From assembly GCA_023015825.1 (NCBI GenBank), contig JALKAW010000003.1, forward strand, positions 186,001 through 250,000: a DNA stretch of 64,000 nucleotides, in the 5' to 3' direction. The DNA is from Flavobacteriaceae bacterium S0862 (GTDB taxonomy: Bacteria > Bacteroidota > Bacteroidia > Flavobacteriales > Flavobacteriaceae). Position numbers and translations under genes: made by a program. A model generated the notes under the pieces. The model was not told the origin of the DNA. It saw nothing but the letters and a program-made list of their open reading frames with translations, and ran no database searches. This document shows positions 28,269-37,658 of the stretch, in pieces (position 1 is the stretch's first letter; each line of letters opens with the position of its first letter).

Positions 28269-29018
28269 ATGAACTACTCCGAAATACAATCGAAAATACA
28301 GAACGCTCAACATCTAGATTTTGGAAAAATCCTCGACCTTACAATTAACATGTTTAAGGAGATTTGGTTGAAAGGTTTTTTAATGGTTTTAGTGCTTGTT
28401 GCATTTGCAGTTGGTATTTCAATGTCCTTTAGCTTTATTGGCCTAGGTCCAGAGCCTTTTGAAGTTGATTACAACGGAAATTTTAATTTCTTTGAAAACT
28501 ACACCAGTAATGCTTTTTACTCATTACCACAAACTATATTGATTTCTTTCTTAACAATTGGATTATTGGCTGGATTTTATAGAATTTGCAAACAAACGGA
28601 TTTGAATAATTTACAAAAGGATGACTTATTCTATTATTACAAAGGTGAGTTTATAGGTAAAATTTTTACGCTAGGGATTGTTTATTCTTTAATTGCCATA
28701 ATTGCTCAATGGTTATTTATTATACCATATATATACGCTTTTGTGCCTCTGTCATTTTTTGCTGTGGTATTTTCTAATAATCCTGAATTAACCGAAACAG
28801 AAATCGTAAAGATTAGTTTTAGTTTAGGAACAAAAAAATGGTTGCTAACTTTTGGGTTGCTATTTATTACTGGTATTTTAGGAATGCTGGGTATTATTGC
28901 TTGCGGAATAGGGTTGCTGTTTACAATGACCATAGTTTATTTACCTGTTTATTTTGTGTATCGTGATGTTGTAGGATTTGAAGATGATAGCGAAATAATG
29001 AAAATTGGAATTGAATAA
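28269..29018 (+). CDS. Multi-pass membrane protein of unknown function
   Basis: About 249 residues with an amphipathic N-terminal stretch (HLDFGKILDLTINMFKEIW) and roughly five membrane helices: near 36-62, 90-115, 140-175, 195-215 and 220-240. This is the type sometimes mis-annotated in Bacteroidota as beta-carotene monooxygenase or as a glycerophosphodiester phosphodiesterase membrane domain; I see no catalytic motif. It is divergent from miaB and followed by its own terminator. Confidence 0.7.
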   Translation: MNYSEIQSKIQNAQHLDFGKILDLTINMFKEIWLKGFLMVLVLVAFAVGISMSFSFIGLGPEPFEVDYNGNFNFFENYTSNAFYSLPQTILISFLTIGLLAGFYRICKQTDLNNLQKDDLFYYYKGEFIGKIFTLGIVYSLIAIIAQWLFIIPYIYAFVPLSFFAVVFSNNPELTETEIVKISFSLGTKKWLLTFGLLFITGILGMLGIIACGIGLLFTMTIVYLPVYFVYRDVVGFEDDSEIMKIGIE

Positions 29019-29040
29019 AATAACTAATAATAATCTTTTA

Positions 29041-29068
29041 AAAACCTGTATTTCACAGGTTTTTTTTA
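29041..29068 (+). terminator. Intrinsic terminator upstream of topA
   Basis: Hairpin AACCTGT...ACAGGTT with a four-base TTTC loop, followed by eight Ts. It ends the membrane-protein transcript. Confidence 0.88.
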
Positions 29069-29088
29069 TACCCAAAAGCAAACTAAAA

Positions 29089-29118
29089 TTTGCAAATAAA
29101 AAAAATCGTCTACATTTG
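29089..29118 (+). promoter_or_regulatory. topA promoter
   Basis: TTTG at 29089-29092, an 18-bp spacer, then TACATTTG at 29111-29118. This is a textbook Bacteroidota housekeeping promoter, 20 bp before the topA ATG. Confidence 0.8.
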
Positions 29119-29138
29119 TACCTCTAAAAAAACGAATA

Positions 29139-31625
29139 ATGGCGAAGAATTTAGTGATTGTAGAGTCACCTGCTAAAGCAAAAACAATTGAAAAATTTCT
29201 AGGAAAAGATTTTAAAGTAGAGTCCAGTTTTGGGCATATTGCGGATTTACCTTCCAAGGAATTAGGTGTTGATGTTGATGGTGATTTTAAACCTAAATAT
29301 AAAGTTTCCACCGATAAAAAAGCGGTTGTTAAAAAACTAAAAGAGCTAGCGAAAAAAGCCGATATGGTTTGGTTAGCAAGTGATGAAGATAGAGAAGGAG
29401 AGGCTATTGCTTGGCATCTTGCTGAAAACTTAGGGTTAGACAAAGACAAGATAAAACGTATAGTTTTTCACGAAATTACTAAGGCCGCTATTCAAAAAGC
29501 TATTGAAAATCCAAGAACTATAGATTACAACTTAGTAGATGCACAACAAGCACGTCGTGTATTAGATAGAATTGTTGGTTACGAATTATCACCAGTACTT
29601 TGGAGAAAAGTAAAAGGAGGTTTGTCTGCTGGACGTGTGCAATCGGTTTCTGTAAGGTTAATTGTAGAACGCGAAAGAGAAATTCAAGCGTTTAATCCAG
29701 AAGCATCTTATAGAATTGACGCCGAATTTTCTAATGAAGAAGGTCAAACATTTAAAGCAAAGCTACCAAAGAATTTTTCAACCAAAGCTGAAGCTCAAAA
29801 GTTTTTAGAGGATAATATCAATGCTGATTTTAAAGTTGCAGATTTAGAGAAAAAGCCTGCAAAAAAATCGCCTGCTGCTCCATTTACAACATCGACGTTG
29901 CAACAAGAGGCTGCTAGAAAATTAGGTTATTCGGTAAGTAGAACCATGAGTAATGCACAACGTTTATATGAAGCAGGTTTAATTACTTATATGAGAACCG
30001 ACAGTGTAAATTTATCTAATGAAGCTAGAAAAGGAGCACAAGCTGAAATTGAAGATGCATTTGGTGCAAAGTATAGTAAACCAAGAAACTATAAAGGAAA
30101 GTCCAAAGGTGCTCAGGAAGCACATGAGGCTATTCGTCCTACTAATTTCGCACAACATACAGCAAGTGTAGAAAGAGACCAAGCACGCTTGTACGACCTT
30201 ATTTGGAAAAGAGCGATAGCTTCTCAAATGAGCGATGCACAATTAGAAAGAACCAATGTAAAAATCTCAGCATCTACGCACAGTACTTTGTTTTCAGCAA
30301 ATGGTGAAATGATAAAATTTGATGGATTTTTAAAAGTATATCTTGAAGGTACTGATGATGAGGATACAGAACAAGAAGGCATGTTGCCAACACTAAAAGT
30401 CAATGAAAATCTTTTAAATAGATACATTACAGCTACTGAACGCTATACCCGTCCTCCTGCAAGATATACAGAAGCAGCGTTGGTTAAAAAGTTAGAAGAA
30501 CTAGGTATTGGTCGTCCATCTACTTATGCGCCGACTATTTCAACGATTCAAAATAGAAAATATGTCGAAAAAGGGACTGTTGAAGGGGAGCCTAGAAACT
30601 ATGCGCAACTTGTTTTAGAAAGTAATAATGTTTCAGAAAAACAATTGACCGAAAAAGTAGGCTCAGATAAAGGGAAGCTTGTTCCAACGGACATTGGAAT
30701 GATTGTTACTGATTTTCTAGTGAATCATTTCGAGTCTATTTTAGATTATAACTTTACTGCTAAAGTTGAAAATCAATTTGATGATATTGCAGATGGTAAA
30801 GAAGATTGGACTGAGATGATGAAAGATTTCTATAAAGAATTTCATCCACAAGTTGAAGATGTTCAAGCAAATGCCGAAAGAGAATCTGGTGAGCGTGTTT
30901 TAGGAACTGACCCAGAAACAGGTCGTCAAGTAAGTGTGAGATTAGGAAAGTTTGGACCTATGGTACAAATAGGAACTGTTGACGACGAAGACAAACCGCT
31001 TTTTGCTAGTTTGTCTCCAGATCAGCAATTAACGACTATCACTTATGAGGAAGCTATGGATTTATTTCAGCTTCCAAAAACTTTAGGTGAATATAAAGAT
31101 GAAACCATAGAAGTTAATAATGGTCGCTTTGGGCCTTACGTGAAGTTTGGAAAAAAGTATGTGTCGTTACCAAAAGGTGTCGATCCATTATCTTTAGAAT
31201 TAGACGATGCTATTGAACTGATAAAGGAAAAGGAAAAAGCTGATGCACCTATATATATGTATCAAGATTTGCCAGTTCAAAAAGGTAAAGGGCGTTTTGG
31301 TCCATTTATTAAATGGAACAATATGTTTATTAACGTCAATAAAAAATACGATTGGGACAATTTATCCGATAATGATATCATAACATTGATTGAAGAGAAA
31401 ATTCAGAAAGAAAAGGATAAATTAATTCACCATTGGGAAGCCGAAGGTATTAGAGTTGAGAAGGCACGTTGGGGACGACACAATATTATTAAGGGAAAAC
31501 TCAAAATAGAATTGCCTAAAACAGTAGATGTTTCTAAATTTACGCTTGAAGAGGTGCAAGACATTATAGAAAAGAATGCACCAAAGAAAAAAACTAGAAA
31601 AAAAGCAACCACCAAAAAGAAATAG
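29139..31625 (+). CDS. topA: DNA topoisomerase I
   Basis: An 828-residue type IA topoisomerase that relaxes negative supercoils. The Toprim domain is at the N-terminus (LVIVESPAKAKTIEKFLG, later ASDEDREGEAIAWHLAE). The catalytic tyrosine is in GLITYMRTDSVNLS near residue 290. The C-terminus lacks Cys4 zinc fingers and instead holds topoisomerase C-terminal repeats (RFGPMVQIG, RFGPYVKFG, RFGPFIKW) and a Lys-rich tail, the normal form in Flavobacteriia. It is followed after three bases by the ureohydrolase-like gene. Confidence 0.98.
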   Translation: MAKNLVIVESPAKAKTIEKFLGKDFKVESSFGHIADLPSKELGVDVDGDFKPKYKVSTDKKAVVKKLKELAKKADMVWLASDEDREGEAIAWHLAENLGLDKDKIKRIVFHEITKAAIQKAIENPRTIDYNLVDAQQARRVLDRIVGYELSPVLWRKVKGGLSAGRVQSVSVRLIVEREREIQAFNPEASYRIDAEFSNEEGQTFKAKLPKNFSTKAEAQKFLEDNINADFKVADLEKKPAKKSPAAPFTTSTLQQEAARKLGYSVSRTMSNAQRLYEAGLITYMRTDSVNLSNEARKGAQAEIEDAFGAKYSKPRNYKGKSKGAQEAHEAIRPTNFAQHTASVERDQARLYDLIWKRAIASQMSDAQLERTNVKISASTHSTLFSANGEMIKFDGFLKVYLEGTDDEDTEQEGMLPTLKVNENLLNRYITATERYTRPPARYTEAALVKKLEELGIGRPSTYAPTISTIQNRKYVEKGTVEGEPRNYAQLVLESNNVSEKQLTEKVGSDKGKLVPTDIGMIVTDFLVNHFESILDYNFTAKVENQFDDIADGKEDWTEMMKDFYKEFHPQVEDVQANAERESGERVLGTDPETGRQVSVRLGKFGPMVQIGTVDDEDKPLFASLSPDQQLTTITYEEAMDLFQLPKTLGEYKDETIEVNNGRFGPYVKFGKKYVSLPKGVDPLSLELDDAIELIKEKEKADAPIYMYQDLPVQKGKGRFGPFIKWNNMFINVNKKYDWDNLSDNDIITLIEEKIQKEKDKLIHHWEAEGIRVEKARWGRHNIIKGKLKIELPKTVDVSKFTLEEVQDIIEKNAPKKKTRKKATTKKK

Positions 31626-31628
31626 CAC

Positions 31629-32795
31629 ATGAACTTAAATTTTCTTTCTCCAGTTCAAGATTTAGTTTTAGCACACAACGAATTACTCTCAAATCAAGTC
31701 TTAGGAAGAAAATTAAAAATTCACTCAAAGCAACATGGCATGCCAGATTTAACCAATGTTAAAATGGCTATTGTTGGTGTGCTTGAAAATCGTAACGACA
31801 TAAATTATATAGGGGAAGAATTTCAATTAAACGAAATTAGAAAATCTTTATACTCCTTATTCCCAGGAAACTGGCATTATACAGTAGCAGATATTGGTGA
31901 TATACTAAAAGGTGATACTGTTGCTGATACTTATTTTGCATTACAAGAAACCATTAAAACACTATTAGATAATAATGTTATACCTATTATATTAGGAGGA
32001 AGTCAAGATTTGACCTATGCAAATTATCGTGCTTACGATAATTATTTGCCAATGGTTAATATTGTAAATGTAGATTGTAATTTTGATTTAGGAGATTCTG
32101 CTAAACCCATTAAGAATGATTCGTTCTTAGGAAAAATCATTTTAGAAAAACCTTACAATTTATTCAACTATTCAACTTTAGGCTATCAAACCTATTTCAA
32201 CGCTCAAGAAGAAATAGATTTAATGGAGAAACTTTATTTTGAAGCTTACCGACTAGGAGAAGTCTCAAATAATATAACTCTAGCCGAACCTGTACTTCGT
32301 GATGCTAATATTGTGAGCTTAGATTTAAAAAGTATACGTTCAGCCGAAGTAAGTACAAAACAAAAGCATTCGCCAAACGGATTTGATGGTAAAGAAATTT
32401 GTGCCATTTCTAGATACGCAGGTATAAGTAATAAGGTGTCTTCTTTTGGTATATATGAATATAAAGCCTCTAAAGACGACGAAGCAACTTCTATGCTTAT
32501 AGCTCAAATAATATGGTATTTTATTGAAGGAGTAAACTGTAGAGTACAAGATGATGATTTTACTTTAGAAGACAAATATCAAAAATTCACGGTTTTAGTC
32601 GACGAACAGCAACTTATATTCTATAAAAGTAACCAAACTGGTCGTTGGTGGATTGAAATACCTTTTTTTCCAAACCTTAATAATAAATTAAAGCGTCATG
32701 CGTTATTACCTTGCATGCATGATGATTACATGGATGCTTGCAAAGGAAAAGTACCAGACAGATGGTACAAAGCATTCAAGAAAAATAGCGTTTAA
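31629..32795 (+). CDS. Ureohydrolase (arginase/formimidoylglutamase) family protein, metal site degenerate
   Basis: A 388-residue protein with the arginase-like fold, recognisable by IPIILGGSQDLTYANYRAYD and by an Asp-rich strand at NIVNVDCNFDLGD. Active ureohydrolases bind two Mn ions through GGxH, DAHxD and DxDxxDP. Here these positions read GGSQD (Gln126), DCNFD (149-153) and SLDLKSIRSAEV, so at least three metal ligands are replaced. The protein is therefore probably not a hydrolase. It begins three bases after topA and lies directly upstream of gldK, an association I know in flavobacteria; a role linked to type IX secretion is conceivable but unproven. Confidence 0.8.
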   Translation: MNLNFLSPVQDLVLAHNELLSNQVLGRKLKIHSKQHGMPDLTNVKMAIVGVLENRNDINYIGEEFQLNEIRKSLYSLFPGNWHYTVADIGDILKGDTVADTYFALQETIKTLLDNNVIPIILGGSQDLTYANYRAYDNYLPMVNIVNVDCNFDLGDSAKPIKNDSFLGKIILEKPYNLFNYSTLGYQTYFNAQEEIDLMEKLYFEAYRLGEVSNNITLAEPVLRDANIVSLDLKSIRSAEVSTKQKHSPNGFDGKEICAISRYAGISNKVSSFGIYEYKASKDDEATSMLIAQIIWYFIEGVNCRVQDDDFTLEDKYQKFTVLVDEQQLIFYKSNQTGRWWIEIPFFPNLNNKLKRHALLPCMHDDYMDACKGKVPDRWYKAFKKNSV

Positions 32796-32943
32796 ACGTC
32801 GATCAAATACCCAAAATTAATCGATGAAATGCACTTTTTTTAGACAAAATGCATTTTTTTTGCTTAAAAAGTTGTTTTTATGGAAATATATAAATATGTT
32901 TACACCCTTAAAATATTTAAGATCATTAATTAACCTCAAATTT

Positions 32944-34308
32944 ATGTGTATTAAGAAGTTATTAACATTAACAGCAGTCTTAGCTATATTAACTAGTTGT
33001 GGAACCGGAGATAAAGGCGAACTAGTTGGAGTTAAGGGAAAAAAGTGGCATCCTGAAAAACCTTATGGAATGAGTTTAATTCCAGGAGGAGCTTTTATTA
33101 TGGGTAAGTCGGATGACGATAGAGCAGGTGTTAAAGATGCACCTACCAAAACTGTTACAGTAAGAGCATTCTATATGGACGAAACAGAAATCACAAATAG
33201 TGAGTATCGTCAATTTGTAGAATGGGTTAGAGATTCTACGCTTAGAACTAACCTTGCTGAAATGGCAGACCTCGAAGGTAAAGAACCAGGAAATGGTGAT
33301 ATAGGTGAATTTGCATATAAAGATGTAAATCCTGAAGAAGACATGACTCCTTACGAAAAGTACATGTTCGAAAACTACGAAGGAGAAATTAGAAAATTAA
33401 ATACAGATATTGATTTAATTTTTGACACCAGCGAGTATCCAGATGAATTGTATGCCGAGGTAATGGACAATATGTACTTACCATTAGAAGAATCATATAA
33501 TGGACAACGTACTTGGGATGTAAAGCAATTTAAATTCCAGTACACAACTATGGATATTCAAACAGCAGCTAAGTATAAAGAGCTAAGTCGTAGTGATGTA
33601 ATCGAGCAAGAAGAAGTAGAAGTATATCCAGATACTACAGTTTGGATTCGTGATTTTGCTTATTCTTATAACGAGCCAATGCATAACGACTATTTTTGGC
33701 ATGATGCCTATAGTGACTATCCTGTAGTTGGTGTTACTTGGAAACAAGCACAAGCATTTTGTCAATGGAGAACATTGAATAAAAATGCATATCAAAAGAA
33801 AAGTAAAAAACAAAACGTAAATAGATTTAGATTGCCATCTGAAGCAGAATGGGAATACGCTGCAAGAGGTGGACTTCAAGGAGCAACATTCCCTTGGGGA
33901 GGTCCTTATGCAATAAACGACAGAGGTTGTTTCATGGCAAACTTTAAACCATTGCGTGGTGATTATGCAGCAGATCAAGCGCTGTATACAGTAGAAGCTG
34001 ATGCGTTTGAACCTAACGATTTCAATTTATACAATATGGCTGGTAACGTATCAGAGTGGGTAATGTCCTCTTATGATCCAGCTTCATACGAATATTCTTC
34101 AACAGTAAACCCAAGTGTTAACGATACCGAAAACGAACGTAAAGTTGTTAGAGGTGGATCTTGGAAAGATGTTGCTTATTTCCTACAAGTAAGCTCAAGA
34201 GATTATGAGTATGCAGATTCAGCAAGAAGTTATATTGGATTCCGTACAGTACAAGACTATATGGGAACTGAAGTTACTAAAAATGCCTCAAAAAACGGAA
34301 GAAGATAA
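32944..34308 (+). CDS. gldK: Gliding motility / type IX secretion lipoprotein GldK
   Basis: A 454-residue outer-membrane lipoprotein (lipobox AILTSC) with a formylglycine-generating-enzyme-like fold, part of the periplasmic ring of the type IX secretion system with GldN. Signature segments are GMSLIPGGAFIMGKSDDDR, FYMDETEITNSEYRQFVEWV, FRLPSEAEWEYAARGG and NMAGNVSEWVMSSYD. I chose the ATG at 32944 because it opens the signal peptide; an in-frame upstream ATG at 32824 would add about 40 non-conserved residues. First gene of gldKLMN. Confidence 0.97.
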   Translation: MCIKKLLTLTAVLAILTSCGTGDKGELVGVKGKKWHPEKPYGMSLIPGGAFIMGKSDDDRAGVKDAPTKTVTVRAFYMDETEITNSEYRQFVEWVRDSTLRTNLAEMADLEGKEPGNGDIGEFAYKDVNPEEDMTPYEKYMFENYEGEIRKLNTDIDLIFDTSEYPDELYAEVMDNMYLPLEESYNGQRTWDVKQFKFQYTTMDIQTAAKYKELSRSDVIEQEEVEVYPDTTVWIRDFAYSYNEPMHNDYFWHDAYSDYPVVGVTWKQAQAFCQWRTLNKNAYQKKSKKQNVNRFRLPSEAEWEYAARGGLQGATFPWGGPYAINDRGCFMANFKPLRGDYAADQALYTVEADAFEPNDFNLYNMAGNVSEWVMSSYDPASYEYSSTVNPSVNDTENERKVVRGGSWKDVAYFLQVSSRDYEYADSARSYIGFRTVQDYMGTEVTKNASKNGRR

Positions 34309-34347
34309 AACAAAAAATTAAACCAAACTTAACTAAAAACAAATATT

Positions 34348-34992
34348 ATGGCACAATCAAAAGCAAGTAAAAGGTTCATGAATATGGCCTACGGATTAGG
34401 AGCATCAATCGTAATTGTTGGAGCACTTTTCAAAATTATTCATTTCGAAATAGGACCATTAACGGGTAACGTTATGTTAACCATCGGTCTTGTAACTGAA
34501 GCAATTATTTTTGCAATTTCAGCATTTGAACCTGTTGATGATGATTTAGATTGGTCTTTAGTATACCCTGAATTAGAAGGTGGTATGTCAAAAGACAAGA
34601 AAAAAGATAACCCAAAAGACGCCGAAGGTTTATTATCTAAGAAATTAGATGATTTATTAAAAGACGCTAAAATCGATGGAGAGCTTATGGCTAGCCTAGG
34701 TGATAGTATTAAAAACTTCGAAGGTGCTGCTAAAAATATGGGACCAACTGTTGATGGTATTTCTGCAACAAAAAAGTATAGCGAAGAAATGTCGCTTGCA
34801 GCTGCACAAATGGAATCATTAAACAGCCTTTATAAAGTACAATTAGAGAGCGTAAACAAGCAAGCAACAATAAACGAAGAGTCTATTGAAAATGCAGCAA
34901 AGTTAAAAGAGCAAATGCAATCTTTAGCATCTAACCTGTCATCATTAAATGGTGTTTACGGTGGTATGTTAACTGCAATGAATAAAAACTAA
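34348..34992 (+). CDS. gldL: Type IX secretion motor protein GldL
   Basis: A 214-residue inner-membrane protein with two N-terminal helices (about 16-34 and 42-60). The second region contains the conserved Lys and Glu of the proton channel (GALFKIIHFEIGPLTGNVML, then TEAIIFAISAFEP). The cytoplasmic part is a long helix with coiled-coil character. GldL pairs with GldM to form the rotary motor that powers type IX secretion and gliding. Spacing to gldK is 39 bp and to gldM 43 bp. Confidence 0.98.
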   Translation: MAQSKASKRFMNMAYGLGASIVIVGALFKIIHFEIGPLTGNVMLTIGLVTEAIIFAISAFEPVDDDLDWSLVYPELEGGMSKDKKKDNPKDAEGLLSKKLDDLLKDAKIDGELMASLGDSIKNFEGAAKNMGPTVDGISATKKYSEEMSLAAAQMESLNSLYKVQLESVNKQATINEESIENAAKLKEQMQSLASNLSSLNGVYGGMLTAMNKN

Positions 34993-35035
34993 TTAGATTA
35001 ATTAATAACCCATTAATAATAAAAACTAATTAGTT

Positions 35036-36604
35036 ATGGCAGGAGGAAAATTATCTGCAAGGCAGAAAATGATAAACTTGATGTATTTAATCTTCATTGC
35101 GATGTTAGCATTGAATATGTCGAAAGAAGTGTTGTCGGCATTCGGTTTAATGAACGAACGTTTAACCGAATCTAACACAGCAGCAACAGAACGTAACTCA
35201 GCGTTTATGGGCGAATTAGCAACAAAAGCTAGCGAACAACCTGAGAAGTATCAACCATTAAAAGAAAAGGCAGATCAAATATCGTCTTTAGCTAACGATT
35301 TTAACTCATATCTTGATGGTTTAAAAGGAAAAATGACAGAGACTGTTGATGACCCTTCAGATTACGAGATTATGGATAAAGGTGATTACCTTGACCGAAA
35401 TTTCTTTAAAGGTGATAAGTTAAAACCAGAAGGAGAAGAATTCTTAAATCAAATAACTACTTTTAGAGATAAAGTGATTGAGGTTTTAGGAGATGACCCT
35501 AGGTTTACTGAAATTGCTAAAGATGTAAAAAGTAAGTTTTCAACAGATCCAGTTACTAATAATGACGGGAATGTGTTAGAATGGTTGGATTACCATTATA
35601 AAGGATTTCCATTAGTTGCATCTTTAACTAAGATGACTCAAATGCAGTCAGATATTAAAACAACACAGTCGGAAGTATTAGGTGCTATGTTTACAGGAAC
35701 ATTGTCTAGTGAGGTATCTATGACCAACTATACAACATTGTTAGAAACGTCAAAATCTGCTTATTTTAACGGTGAGCAATTTGATGGACAAATTGTATTA
35801 GGTCGTAAAGATGCTTCTACAAAACCTAATAGAGTAGAATTAGCATTAGATGGTCGTACATTGAGTGCAAATGAGTATTCTATTGAAGATGGTAAAGTAA
35901 AATTAAAAATTGGTACAGGAAGACCTGGCGAACATAAAATTACTGGTAAGTTAATTTTCTTAGAAAATGGAGAAGAAACTGAGGTTGAAGTAAACCAATC
36001 GTTTGCAACAGTACCAAAACCAAATTCAGCAACAATTTCAGCCGATAAAATGAATGTAGTATATCGTGGTGTTAAAAACCCAATGACTATTTCATTTGCT
36101 GGAATTTCTGATAATAAAGTTGTTCCAACTGGACAAGGATTATCTAAAGGAAATGGTGTTGGAAAATACATTATGGATGTGACTAGAGTACAAGGTAGAG
36201 AAGTAACAATTAATGTTACTGGAACTTTGCCTGATGGAAATAAAGTATCAGACAATGCTAAATTTAGAATTAAAGATATTCCAAGGCCAACTGGAACTGT
36301 TAGAGGTGAAGATGGATCTGTAAAGATGCAACGTAATAGCCTTGAAATTTCTACTATAGGTGCTAAATTGGATGATTTCGATTTTGAATTACCATTAAAT
36401 ATTTCAGGATTTAGTATTAAAGTTCCAGGACAGCCTACCATAGCTGTTAAAGGAAATAAGTTAGATACTAGAGCAAAACAAGCTTTGAAGAAAGCAAAAC
36501 GTGGAGCTGGAATTCAAATATTTGATATTGAAGCTAAAATACAAGGAAACTCAAGCTATAAGCTTAAAAAAGTGTCTCCAGTATTTGTTGAATTAACAAA
36601 CTAG
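35036..36604 (+). CDS. gldM: Type IX secretion motor protein GldM
   Basis: A 522-residue protein with one N-terminal membrane helix (MINLMYLIFIAMLALNMS), which inserts in the GldL ring, and a long periplasmic part of four domains (D1 helical, D2-D4 beta-rich). The start MAGGKLSARQKMINLMYL is nearly invariant in the family. The C-terminal domain contacts the GldK/GldN ring. Normal length. Confidence 0.98.
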   Translation: MAGGKLSARQKMINLMYLIFIAMLALNMSKEVLSAFGLMNERLTESNTAATERNSAFMGELATKASEQPEKYQPLKEKADQISSLANDFNSYLDGLKGKMTETVDDPSDYEIMDKGDYLDRNFFKGDKLKPEGEEFLNQITTFRDKVIEVLGDDPRFTEIAKDVKSKFSTDPVTNNDGNVLEWLDYHYKGFPLVASLTKMTQMQSDIKTTQSEVLGAMFTGTLSSEVSMTNYTTLLETSKSAYFNGEQFDGQIVLGRKDASTKPNRVELALDGRTLSANEYSIEDGKVKLKIGTGRPGEHKITGKLIFLENGEETEVEVNQSFATVPKPNSATISADKMNVVYRGVKNPMTISFAGISDNKVVPTGQGLSKGNGVGKYIMDVTRVQGREVTINVTGTLPDGNKVSDNAKFRIKDIPRPTGTVRGEDGSVKMQRNSLEISTIGAKLDDFDFELPLNISGFSIKVPGQPTIAVKGNKLDTRAKQALKKAKRGAGIQIFDIEAKIQGNSSYKLKKVSPVFVELTN

Positions 36605-36645
36605 TAAAGGAAAATAGCAGTCCCAAACTAAAATAAATTAAGAAA

Positions 36646-37536
36646 ATGAATTTTAAAAGTTTTGTATTAACCGTTGCATGTGTTTTAGTTGCAAATAGTG
36701 TAATTGCGCAAGCAAATATTCTAAACGCAAAAAGCCCAGAAGAAATTGGTGTAAAAACAGATGCGCAGATATTAATGGATAATGATAGACCATTAGAGTA
36801 TGGCTATGTTGATGACAGAGACATATTATACGCAACAATGGTTTGGGAAAAAGTTGTGCTTGATGAGCGAATTAATTTTCCGCTTTATTATCCTATAGAC
36901 ACTAATAATATTGGTAAAGATAGACGTTCGTTATTCGATGTATTAATGCGTAGTATAAAAAACGGAGACATTGAGAATGTTTATGACGATTCTTATTTCA
37001 CTACTAAACGTACGTTAAAGGATATTGAAGCATCAATGGTGAAAATTGACACTACTGAATTAGGTATTGAGCAATTTAACGCAGGTGAACCAATTTCTCC
37101 AGAATACATAAGTAAACGAGAAATTAGTGCTGCAGATGTTGAAGAATACCATGTAAAAGGTATGTATTATTTCGACAAACGTTTAGGTGAATTAAAATAC
37201 CGTTTATTAGGTATTGCACCTGTAATTCCTGATGTAAACTTCCTAGATGAGGAAGACCCAGGAGTGTTCCCATTATTTTGGGTGTTTTTCCCAGATGCTC
37301 GTGATGTGTTGCATCATGCAAAAGCCTTTAATGGTAAAAATACTGCAATTCCATTGTCGTTTGATCACCTCTTAAACTCTAGACGTTTTAACGGTTATAT
37401 TTTTAGAGAAATGAACGTGCAAGGCGATAGAGCTATTACCGAGTATATTTCAGATAATGCTTTAATGCAGTTATTAGAATCGGATAGAATAAAAGAAAAG
37501 ATTCGAGATTTCGAACAAGATATGTGGAGTTACTAA
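36646..37536 (+). CDS. gldN: Type IX secretion / gliding protein GldN
   Basis: A 296-residue periplasmic protein with a signal peptide ending VIAQA. It forms the outer-membrane-associated ring with GldK. Family segments include DDRDILYATMVWEKVVLDER, NFPLYYPID, GIAPVIPDVN and PLFWVFFPDARDVLHHA. It is the last gene of the operon and is followed by a strong terminator. Confidence 0.97.
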   Translation: MNFKSFVLTVACVLVANSVIAQANILNAKSPEEIGVKTDAQILMDNDRPLEYGYVDDRDILYATMVWEKVVLDERINFPLYYPIDTNNIGKDRRSLFDVLMRSIKNGDIENVYDDSYFTTKRTLKDIEASMVKIDTTELGIEQFNAGEPISPEYISKREISAADVEEYHVKGMYYFDKRLGELKYRLLGIAPVIPDVNFLDEEDPGVFPLFWVFFPDARDVLHHAKAFNGKNTAIPLSFDHLLNSRRFNGYIFREMNVQGDRAITEYISDNALMQLLESDRIKEKIRDFEQDMWSY

Positions 37537-37555
37537 AGTAACGTCCCAATAATTT

Positions 37556-37588
37556 AAACGCTCACAATTTTGTGAGCGTTTTTTTATT
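37556..37588 (+). terminator. Terminator of gldKLMN
   Basis: A 12-bp perfect stem, AAACGCTCACAA with its complement, around a TT loop, followed by a T-run; 20 bp after the gldN stop. Confidence 0.92.
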
Positions 37589-37644
37589 CTAAAACTATTA
37601 TTCAATAACTATCATTCCTGCGTATACAAGAATCCATTTTTAGT

Positions 37645-37652
37645 TACTTTTG
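37645..37652 (+). promoter_or_regulatory. Promoter -7 element for the FAD oxidoreductase
   Basis: TACTTTTG fits TAnnTTTG and ends seven bases before the ATG at 37659, so the transcript would be almost leaderless. It argues against the in-frame TTG at 37650. Confidence 0.5.
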
Positions 37653-37658
37653 CTTTTG

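Noticed and set aside
32824-32943. N-terminal extension of GldK from an upstream ATG
   Set aside because: It would place 40 residues before a clear lipoprotein signal peptide that begins at 32944.
33583-33978. 131-residue minus-strand open frame opposite gldK
   Set aside because: It is antisense to conserved gldK sequence and has no coding character of its own.
35761-36441. 226-residue minus-strand open frame opposite gldM
   Set aside because: It is entirely within gldM on the other strand and Pro/Leu-rich without domains; a shadow frame.
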